DNA of 8,638 nt from an uncultured Faecalibacterium sp. Its GTDB lineage: Bacteria; Bacillota; Clostridia; Oscillospirales; Ruminococcaceae. The notes beneath the pieces were generated by a model, which was not told where the DNA came from, did not search any database, and saw only the letters and a program-made list of their open reading frames with translations. Position 1 is the first letter of the stretch, and every line of letters begins with the position of its first letter. The position numbers were made by a program, and so were the translations under genes. The DNA is taken from positions 1 to 8,638 of the forward strand of contig CALESJ010000051.1 of assembly GCA_937907025.1 (NCBI GenBank), given 5' to 3'. Positions 1 through 5,602 of the stretch are shown here, piece by piece.

Positions 1-1390
1 ATTCAAGCCAGGAGCCGAAGCCGTACAGGATACCGGCCAGGATGAAGGCGCCCACGGTAACGCGGAAAACAGAAATACCGGAAACGGAGGCCGCTTCGGG
101 GTTGCCACCGACAGCGTACAGGTTCTTGCCGAACGTGGTCTTGTTCCAGATGAACCAGACGATCACAACAGCGGCAACAGCCCACAGGATGATGGTCGGG
201 AAACCATTGATCTTGGGGATGATCATGCCGGGGATGGTGGACTCAATAGCACCGAAGGACACGCCCTTGGTGGAGTAAGTGACCAAGCCGAAGATGACCA
301 GCATGTTTGCCATTGTGGAGATGAACGGGTGCATCTTGAATTTGGCGGTGAAGAAACCGGCGATGGTGGTAAAGATAGTGCACAGCACGATGCAGATCAC
401 CAGAGCCAGCAGCACGCGGACGATAACCGGCAGGCCGGTGAAGTCAAACACATGGCCGAACACAGAGCCGGTGTTGGGGCCGGAGTGCATCACGATGGTG
501 GCAGCGGTCATGCCCATACCGACCATACGGCCGATGGACAGGTCCGTGCCGGCCAGCAGGATCAGGCCCGCAACGCCCAGAGCCAGGAACATACGCGGCG
601 AAGCCTGCTGCAGAATGTTCAGAATGTTGTTGACGGTAAGCAGCTGCACATTCTTGACGATGGGGGTGATGATGCACAGCGCGATGAAGATCACGATAAT
701 GGCAATGTACAGACCATTGCGCAGCAGGAAGTCGCGGCGGTTGAAGGTGTACTTGTAGTTTTCCCACTTCTGCGCCAGGGACTCACCCACGGTGAACTTG
801 GACATGCGCAGCATGTCGATCAGGTGGTACTTGTAATCGAACGCAGCATGCTGGCGGTCCTTGACAGCCTGCAGGTCCTTGTCCAGCTGCATCTTGGCAT
901 CGAAAAGACGGTTCTTATGAACATACTTTTCGTCCTTGATTTCATGGGAATCGCTGAGCTTGGCCAAAGTAGCCTTATGGTCTTTTTCCAGCTGGGCCAC
1001 GGCAGCCTTGTACTTTTCCTGCGCGGCGGCTTTTTCCACCTTGCAGCTCTCCACAACCGCCTGATAATACTCAGTGTTATAGTGGGCTTTCAGGTAGCTC
1101 TCGCCTTCCGCAATCAGCTTGGAAACCTCATCCTTATTCTTGGCCTCCACAGCCTTGGCCTTTTCCAGTTCGGCCTTCTGCTGGGCGATGCGGGTCTGTT
1201 TCTCTTCTTCGGTATAGATGCGGTCACGTTTCAGGTTATCAATGTTGTTCTGAATCTCGATGACCTTATCGGTGCCGTCCACACGCAGCGCGTCGATTTT
1301 TTCCTGGATTGCGCCGACATGATCGTCGATCGGCTGCAAAAGCGCAGCTTCCTGTTCAGCAGACAGGACTTTTGTTTTTTCTGTCACCAT
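1..1390 (-). CDS. mglC: Galactose/methyl-galactoside ABC transporter permease MglC with long N-terminal extension (3' end cut by window)
   Basis: This is the membrane subunit of a galactose/methyl-galactoside importer of the BPD_transp_2 family. The frame is open from the ATG at 1390 to the left edge, giving 463 visible residues; about 90 are probably missing. A GGGGG Shine-Dalgarno sequence lies about 9 nt upstream, and the gap to mglA is 16 nt. The membrane domain starts with a transmembrane segment at about residues 226-246. The stretch LGVAGLILLAGTDLSIGR (271-288) and the motif GGNPEAASVSG (428-438) match E. coli MglC, recalled from memory, almost residue for residue. The family protein is about 336 aa with LGVAGL at about 57, so this protein carries about 214 extra N-terminal residues. 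The extra part is rich in Lys, Glu, Ala and Gln, has no hydrophobic segment, and looks like coiled coil over about 25-185. The normal topology would place it in the cytoplasm, next to the ATPase. Its function is unknown. The permease call is secure; the role of the extension is open. Confidence 0.95.
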   Translation of the reverse strand, partial: MVTEKTKVLSAEQEAALLQPIDDHVGAIQEKIDALRVDGTDKVIEIQNNIDNLKRDRIYTEEEKQTRIAQQKAELEKAKAVEAKNKDEVSKLIAEGESYLKAHYNTEYYQAVVESCKVEKAAAQEKYKAAVAQLEKDHKATLAKLSDSHEIKDEKYVHKNRLFDAKMQLDKDLQAVKDRQHAAFDYKYHLIDMLRMSKFTVGESLAQKWENYKYTFNRRDFLLRNGLYIAIIVIFIALCIITPIVKNVQLLTVNNILNILQQASPRMFLALGVAGLILLAGTDLSIGRMVGMGMTAATIVMHSGPNTGSVFGHVFDFTGLPVIVRVLLALVICIVLCTIFTTIAGFFTAKFKMHPFISTMANMLVIFGLVTYSTKGVSFGAIESTIPGMIIPKINGFPTIILWAVAAVVIVWFIWNKTTFGKNLYAVGGNPEAASVSGISVFRVTVGAFILAGILYGFGSWLE

Positions 1391-1406
1391 AAGTAATTTC
1401 CCCCAC

Positions 1407-2915
1407 TTACAGGTATTTCGCACTGAGTCTTAGAAGCTCTTCCTGATTGGTATCCTTGGTATTCACGATACCGGACAGATGACCGTTGGACATTACGCCG
1501 ATACGGTTTGTGATACCCAGGATCTCAGGCATTTCGGAGGAAACAACGATGATCGTCTTTCCCTGTTTTGCCATATTGATGATCAGCTCATAGATCTCGT
1601 ACTTTGCACCTACGTCGATACCGCGGGTAGGTTCATCCATCATGAAGACCTGCGGTTCACGTTCAAGCCATTTGCCGAAGATGACCTTCTGCTGGTTGCC
1701 GCCGGACAGGCTGGAGATCATATCATCCGGGCCCATGCACTTGGTGTGCATGACCTTGATCTCATTGTTGGTTGCCTTGACCATCTTGGGGTTGGACAAT
1801 GCCACACCGGCCTTGTACTGGTCCAGGTTGGCAATGGTCGTGTTGAAGGTCAGGTCACATTTCAGGAACAGACCGTTGGCCTTGCGTTCCTCAGTGATCA
1901 TGGCAAATCCGTGTTCGATGGCTTCCTTGGCATTGCTGAAGTTCATCAGCCGGTCACGGAAGTACACACGTCCGGCCGCACGGGTACGAACACCGAAAAT
2001 TGTTTCCAGCAGTTCCGTACGTCCGGCGCCGACCAGGCCATACAGACCGAAGATCTCGCCTTCCCGGACATCAAAGGAGATGTCCTGCAGGTGCGGCGCA
2101 TACTTGGTGGAAAGGTGCTGAACCGACAGGATCGGTTTGCCGGGGGTGTTGTCCACCGGCGGGAAGCGGCTTTCCAGAGAGCGGCCGACCATGGCGGAGA
2201 TCAGTTCGTTCATGTTGGTGTCGGCGGTGTCCTTGGTCATGACCAGTTTGCCGTCACGCAGAACCGAGATCTGATCGCAGATCTCGAAGATCTCGTCCAT
2301 CTTATGAGAGATGTAGATCAGAGAGATGCCCTGCGCTTTCAGCATACGCATCATCTCAAACAGCTTGTCGACTTCCTGCACAGTCAGAGAGGAGGTCGGT
2401 TCGTCCAGCACGATGACCTGCGAATTGTAGGAGATAGCCTTTGCAATTTCGCACATCTGACGCTGAGAAACGGACATATTCCGCATGGGTTGGGTCAGGT
2501 TTACGGTCATACCGAGCTTGCGGAACAGCTCGGAGGCCTTTTTCTTCATTCTCGTTTCGTCAATGACGCCAACAGAATTGACCGGGTAGCGGCCAAGGAA
2601 CAGATTGTCGATGACGTTTCTTTCCAGGCACTGGTTCAGTTCCTGGTGGACCATGGCAATGCCGTTTTCCAGGGCATCCTTCGGCCCGGAGAAGCTGATC
2701 TCCTTACCGTTGAGGTAAATCTTGCCTTCGTCCTTCTGGTAGGTGCCGAAAAGGCACTTCATCATCGTGGACTTACCGGCGCCGTTTTCGCCCATAAGCC
2801 CCATGACAGTTCCGCGTTTGACATCGAGGTCGATATGGTCAAGAACCCGGTTGCGGCCGAAGGACTTGCTCATACCACGAATTGACAAGACGATATCGTC
2901 TTTCGCTTCTGCCAT
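1407..2915 (-). CDS. mglA: Galactose/methyl-galactoside ABC transporter ATP-binding protein MglA
   Basis: This 502-aa cytoplasmic ATPase contains two fused nucleotide-binding domains and would power sugar uptake through MglC. Domain 1 has Walker A GENGAGKST (42-50), a Q-loop Gln at about 91, the signature MSVSQRQ (147-153), Walker B VIVLDEP (167-173) and the H-loop His204. Domain 2 has a degenerate Walker A, LVGAGRTE (294-301), the signature LSGGNQQK (403-410), Walker B MMDEPTRGIDVGAK (425-438) and Ser460 near the H-loop position. This asymmetry is normal for the MglA/RbsA/XylG family, in which the second site has a weakened Walker A. Motifs such as YISHKMDEIF, MVGRSL and SSEMPEILGIT are those of MglA rather than RbsA. 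Length equals the family norm (about 506 aa). The ATG at 2915 is preceded by GGGAG at 8 nt spacing. mglC follows after 16 nt, so the two are co-translated from one message; mglB lies 164 nt upstream beyond a hairpin. Confidence 0.97.
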   Translation of the reverse strand: MAEAKDDIVLSIRGMSKSFGRNRVLDHIDLDVKRGTVMGLMGENGAGKSTMMKCLFGTYQKDEGKIYLNGKEISFSGPKDALENGIAMVHQELNQCLERNVIDNLFLGRYPVNSVGVIDETRMKKKASELFRKLGMTVNLTQPMRNMSVSQRQMCEIAKAISYNSQVIVLDEPTSSLTVQEVDKLFEMMRMLKAQGISLIYISHKMDEIFEICDQISVLRDGKLVMTKDTADTNMNELISAMVGRSLESRFPPVDNTPGKPILSVQHLSTKYAPHLQDISFDVREGEIFGLYGLVGAGRTELLETIFGVRTRAAGRVYFRDRLMNFSNAKEAIEHGFAMITEERKANGLFLKCDLTFNTTIANLDQYKAGVALSNPKMVKATNNEIKVMHTKCMGPDDMISSLSGGNQQKVIFGKWLEREPQVFMMDEPTRGIDVGAKYEIYELIINMAKQGKTIIVVSSEMPEILGITNRIGVMSNGHLSGIVNTKDTNQEELLRLSAKYL

Positions 2916-2979
2916 TCTAGTTACTCCCGTATCTGCAAATTAGCAGCTTATGTCTGTGACTGCTGCTGTGTTGTTCATC

Positions 2980-3029
2980 AAAAAACGCTATTAGGGAGGA
3001 TCTGCGTTGCATATCTACTCCCTAATAGC
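2980..3029 (-). terminator. Terminator-like hairpin between mglB and mglA
   Basis: A perfect 12-bp inverted repeat has arms GCTATTAGGGAG (2987-2998) and CTCCCTAATAGC (3018-3029) with a 19-nt loop. Read on the minus strand, the second arm is followed by G and then six U residues (2985-2980), the layout of a Rho-independent terminator. It sits inside the mgl operon with no convincing new promoter seen before mglA. The likely role is partial termination or 3'-end protection, so that mglB message exceeds mglA-mglC message. The structure is seen directly; the leakiness is inferred, because mglA and mglC need a transcript. Confidence 0.75.
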
Positions 3030-3052
3030 AAGTGAGTTACCTGTTAATGAGT

Positions 3053-3069
3053 CGGTTTACCGTAAACCG
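3053..3069. repeat. Short palindrome just after the mglB stop codon
   Basis: The sequence has arms CGGTTTAC and GTAAACCG around a single central base, 11 nt past the mglB stop. On the mglB transcript it could form a 7-bp stem with a 3-nt loop. No U-run follows, so it is not a complete terminator by itself. It may protect the mglB 3' end or be a protein-binding site. Nothing else is recognisable in the 164-nt mglB-mglA gap except this, the terminator-like hairpin, and a weak AGCAGC/GCTGCT pair at 2942-2967 close to the mglA ribosome binding site. Confidence 0.5.
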
Positions 3070-3079
3070 TGTTGGAAAA

Positions 3080-4387
3080 TCACTGGCTCAGCAGAGCAGT
3101 GTAGGAAGCACCGTTGTCGGTCTTAACCATGTTGATGGCGAAAGCATCATACTGGCTGGGGTTGCTCAGACGGTTGGTGATGTTAGCCTCGGTCTGGCCA
3201 TCGCCGGCGATGTATTCGACTTCCAGGTTCAGCAGATCGTCATAGTTCTGCAGCAGCGGCTGGTAGGTGGAGCCCAGGAAGTTATCGGCAGAGTTGTAGA
3301 TGTCCAGCCAAACCTTCTTGGTGGGATGAGTGGTAGCATCCAGCTGGTTGGAAACGGGCGCGTAAACCTTGGTGGAGTCCATGAAGTCCTGATAGTTGTC
3401 AGAGGTGACCGCCACGTTCAGAGCGTAGTAGGAGCGCTCGTCTTCCACATACTTGTAAACGTCGTCGCTCAGCACGTTGCCGGCTTCGTCGGCGGTGCCG
3501 ATACCGGTGTCGATGTCGACGCCGTCCAGAGCGTTACGGATCACGCGCAGGGTCAGGTAAGCCTGAACGTCGGCGTGCTGGCTGATGGTGCCGCCGTAGC
3601 CTTCGCCGATAGCAGCAACGGCGTCAGCGTTGGCGTCGTAACCGAAGGTGGGAACGCCTTCTGCCTTGGACCAGGCGTTGAACATGGACATGCCCATGCC
3701 GTCGTTGTTGGAAACGACCACGTCGATGGACTCACCGAAGGAAGCGGACCAGGTGCCGATGGCGTTGCCGGCGGTGGCAGCGTCCCAAGTGGCGCCGGCG
3801 GAGTTCTTCATTTCCTGAGAAGCCAGCTCACGGACGATGTAGGTCTTGCCGTTGACTTCGATGGAACCATCCTGAACGGCGGTAGCGGTGCCGTCGGTGT
3901 TGGTGCCGGCAGGATCACTGTTCACAGCGCCGTCAGCCTCAACGGCGGTGCCCAGAGCGGAACGAACGCCGCGGGTACGGGCGATGGAGTCATTGTGGCC
4001 GATATCGCCGATGGCCAGAACGTAACCGATGATGCCGTCGCCGTTGCGGTCGATGGTATCGATGTTCTTTTCGATGTAATCCTTGACCATCTGGCCCTGC
4101 AGCTCAGCGCCCTGGTTGGCATCGAAGCCGACGTAGTAGGTGTTTGCGTTGAAGTTCAGAGCGGTCTTGTCCAGCTCACCGGTGGAGCTGTTGGAAGGCT
4201 GACGGTTGAACCAGACGAGGGGCTTATCCTTATTGGCGACTTCGCCGGAAGTAGTTTCAGCGGAGGTGGCGGCTTCAGAGGTGCCGGTAGAAGCAGTGCT
4301 CTCGGAAGTGGTGGAATCACCGCCGGAGCAAGCTGCCAAGCTGAGTGCCATGGCGGCTGCCAGGGTCAATGCAAGCGCTTTTTTCAT
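3080..4387 (-). CDS. mglB: Galactose-binding lipoprotein MglB, apparently circularly permuted
   Basis: This 435-aa protein is the extracellular sugar receptor of the mgl importer. A lipoprotein signal peptide (1-19, lipobox LAAC, lipidated Cys20) is followed by a Ser/Thr-rich linker (21-52). The folded part then begins in mid-domain with LVWFNRQP, equivalent to VVFFNKEP near residue 86-95 of mature E. coli MglB. Next come the calcium loop DRNGDGIIG (113-121), GHNDSIAR (His131, Asp133, Arg137), Trp201, SNNDGM (Asn228) and FGYDA (Asp251). The usual C-terminal end falls near 320-336. After a linker (about 340-357), residues 358-435 match the normal start of MglB: IYNSADNF (Asp368, Phe370) aligns with IYKYDDNF, and AFAINMV with ALAINLV. 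All segments of the fold are present but in permuted order, and one ligand residue appears changed (Asn256 to Gln270). About 30 extra residues lie at 150-187. The ATG at 4387 has an AAGGAG sequence about 6 nt upstream. The E. coli comparison is from memory. Galactose or glucose binding is expected from the retained residues. Confidence 0.93.
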   Translation of the reverse strand: MKKALALTLAAAMALSLAACSGGDSTTSESTASTGTSEAATSAETTSGEVANKDKPLVWFNRQPSNSSTGELDKTALNFNANTYYVGFDANQGAELQGQMVKDYIEKNIDTIDRNGDGIIGYVLAIGDIGHNDSIARTRGVRSALGTAVEADGAVNSDPAGTNTDGTATAVQDGSIEVNGKTYIVRELASQEMKNSAGATWDAATAGNAIGTWSASFGESIDVVVSNNDGMGMSMFNAWSKAEGVPTFGYDANADAVAAIGEGYGGTISQHADVQAYLTLRVIRNALDGVDIDTGIGTADEAGNVLSDDVYKYVEDERSYYALNVAVTSDNYQDFMDSTKVYAPVSNQLDATTHPTKKVWLDIYNSADNFLGSTYQPLLQNYDDLLNLEVEYIAGDGQTEANITNRLSNPSQYDAFAINMVKTDNGASYTALLSQ

Positions 4388-4420
4388 AATGTTTCTCCTT
4401 CTAACTTTGGGATTTTATTT

Positions 4421-4447
4421 GCGGGACCGTTCCTCGCTTGGTCCCGC
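4421..4447 (-). promoter_or_regulatory. Stem-loop in the mglB 5' untranslated region
   Basis: A perfect 8-bp GC-rich inverted repeat has arms GCGGGACC and GGTCCCGC around an 11-nt loop. It lies 34 nt upstream of the mglB start codon and a few bases after the predicted transcription start near 4452. No U-run follows on the minus strand, so it should not terminate. A stem this close to the 5' end commonly shields an mRNA from 5'-end-dependent decay, which would suit an abundant binding protein. The stem is seen; the stabilising role is inferred. Confidence 0.6.
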
Positions 4448-4459
4448 CTGACAATATTT

Positions 4460-4488
4460 ATGGTAAAGGAAAAACACCCTGTTTTCAA
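4460..4488 (-). promoter_or_regulatory. Candidate sigma-A promoter for mglBAC
   Basis: On the minus strand TTGAAA (4488-4483, five of six bases of the -35 consensus) and TACCAT (4465-4460, four of six bases of the -10) are separated by exactly 17 nt. The start point would be near 4452, giving a leader of about 65 nt. The -35 lies within the descending arm of the preceding terminator hairpin, and a perfect palindrome abuts its upstream side. The weak -10 would suit an activator-dependent promoter. This is a pattern match only. Confidence 0.45.
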
Positions 4489-4522
4489 GGTGAAATTTCA
4501 CCGAAATACAGGGTGTTTTTTT
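4471..4522. terminator. Bidirectional terminator hairpin between the sensor operon and mglB
   Basis: The outer arms AAAACACCCTGT (4471-4482) and ACAGGGTGTTTT (4508-4519) pair over 12 bp, with further TTTC/GAAA pairing and an inner palindrome in the loop. On the minus strand the stem is followed by five U residues, which suits the end of the kinase/lipoprotein operon at 4622. On the plus strand it is followed by seven U residues, though no plus-strand gene is recognised. It separates the sensor operon from mglB, so mglB probably has its own promoter. Confidence 0.8.
4489..4502. repeat. Perfect 14-bp palindrome GGTGAAATTTCACC, possible operator
   Basis: This two-fold symmetric site sits in the loop of the terminator hairpin and directly upstream of the candidate mglB -35. 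It could simply extend the hairpin, or it could be a regulator-binding site positioned for activation next to the -35. A partial copy, GGTGAAAAT, occurs at 4586-4594. The symmetry is seen directly; any binding protein is unknown. Confidence 0.45.
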
Positions 4523-4565
4523 ATCCCATTTGGCTGTTTCGCTTGCTTTTTGTCAGCTTGTTTTG

Positions 4566-4610
4566 TGCACCTTGTATAAGTGCATGGTGAAAATACGGAA
4601 TTTTATTCCG
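4566..4610. repeat. Two small inverted repeats downstream of the sugar-binding lipoprotein gene
   Basis: Between the lipoprotein stop codon (4622) and the terminator there are two small hairpins. CGGAAT/ATTCCG (4596-4601 and 4605-4610) has a 3-nt loop, and on the minus strand it is followed by the U-rich sequence TATTTTC. TGCACCTT/AAGTGCA (4566-4573 and 4578-4584) carries one unpaired base. The first could add to termination. The second could be an operator or chance; I cannot separate these. The rest of 4523-4565 shows nothing recognisable. Confidence 0.35.
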
Positions 4611-4621
4611 TTGGAATTCCA

Positions 4622-5602
4622 TTAACCGAACGCAAAAAGTGCCTTCTGACTATCCATGGCGAAAAGGTTTTCCCGGTCCACGATGCGGGTGGCCGTATCC
4701 ACGGTGGGGTCCAACTCCCCTGCCCTGCCGGTCAGCAGTTTGTAGGCGCTTTCCACCCCCAGATACCCCATGGCATAGGGATTTTGCACAACAAGGGCAT
4801 CCACTTCACCGGTCTGCAGGTCATCCACCGTTTCCACATTGGAGTCAAACCCTACCAGAAAAACCGTATCCGCCAGGTCCAACTCCCGCACGGCCTCCGC
4901 AGCGCCCACGCTGGTGGGTTCATTGAAAGCCAGCAGTGCGTTGATCTCCGGGTGTTCCTGCAGCAATGCAATGGTATCCGCCTGGGCAGACGAGGCTTCA
5001 GCCAGAGTATGCACCACCTGTACCACCTGGGCGCGGCCGCTTGCCTCCAGCGCATCGCAGGCACCGCGCTCACGCTCCTGGCCGTTGGCGCTGTTGAGTC
5101 CGTAATTGATGATGCCCACATTCAGCTGTTCTTCGGTGCGCTCCAGTGCCGCCTGGGCAGCCATCTGCCCCGCCGCATAGTTATCTGTACCGATGTAGGT
5201 CTTTACGGCCGCAGAATCCACGTCCGAGTCGATGGCAATGATTCCCACGCCCTGCTGTGCCGCCGAGTTGATGGCCGCCGCAGTGTTTTCGTAATCGGTG
5301 GCTGAGAACACAATGGCCTCGGCTCCGTTCGAAACAGCCTGCTCCACCAAAAGATTCTGGGCTTCGTAGTCTTCCTCGGAGTCGGGGGCGGTGATGGTCA
5401 GGTCAATGTTGTATTCGGCAGCAGCGGCCTCCGCCCCTGCAAACATGGAAAGAAAGAACTGGGTTTCGCTGGATTTGACCACAAGGGCCACCTTGTGCGG
5501 GTCCCCGGCCGTGGGGTCACAGCCGGACAGCGGCAGGCAGACCGCCGCTGCCGCCGCGCACAGCAACGCCGTAAGGCGCAGACGGGTGTTATTTCGTTTC
5601 AT
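4622..5602 (-). CDS. Ribose-type sugar-binding lipoprotein, probable sensor partner of the histidine kinase
   Basis: This 326-aa type I periplasmic-binding-protein fold (Peripla_BP_4, RbsB-like) has a lipoprotein signal peptide and lipobox LSGC (Cys28). The ATG at 5602 is chosen because it starts the signal peptide and has AGGAGG about 7 nt upstream; a longer open frame upstream overlaps the kinase gene and does not look like protein. The order of elements is the normal one, unlike the neighbouring MglB. Residues that line up with the ribose pocket of RbsB are Phe49 and Phe50, Asp125, Arg178, Asn227, Asp253 and Gln273. The RbsB Arg90 position is Ser126, so the ligand may differ from ribose. 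The gene overlaps the kinase gene by 14 nt and is followed by a terminator, so it belongs to the sensor operon, which has no permease of its own. By analogy with XylFII, which signals through LytS in clostridia, it may present a sugar to the kinase rather than feed a transporter. It could instead be an alternative receptor for MglA/MglC. Confidence 0.9.
   Translation of the reverse strand: MKRNNTRLRLTALLCAAAAAVCLPLSGCDPTAGDPHKVALVVKSSETQFFLSMFAGAEAAAAEYNIDLTITAPDSEEDYEAQNLLVEQAVSNGAEAIVFSATDYENTAAAINSAAQQGVGIIAIDSDVDSAAVKTYIGTDNYAAGQMAAQAALERTEEQLNVGIINYGLNSANGQERERGACDALEASGRAQVVQVVHTLAEASSAQADTIALLQEHPEINALLAFNEPTSVGAAEAVRELDLADTVFLVGFDSNVETVDDLQTGEVDALVVQNPYAMGYLGVESAYKLLTGRAGELDPTVDTATRIVDRENLFAMDSQKALFAFG

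Noticed and set aside
2012..2036. Degenerate second Walker A in MglA (GLVGAGRTE) as a possible defect
   Set aside because: A weakened second nucleotide site is normal for the MglA/RbsA/XylG family, as is the lack of a clear H-loop His in domain 2.
4537..4550. A possible catabolite-repression (cre) site, AGCAAGCGAAACAG on the minus strand
   Set aside because: The left half resembles the cre consensus, but the right half is shifted by one base and several key positions differ. It is too weak to call.
3032..4579. A 515-codon plus-strand open frame opposite mglB
   Set aside because: The translation is a low-complexity Val/Gly/Ala-rich mirror of the strongly biased mglB codons, and it has no domain. 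The same applies to the open frames opposite mglA (1479-2885) and mglC (329-1396).
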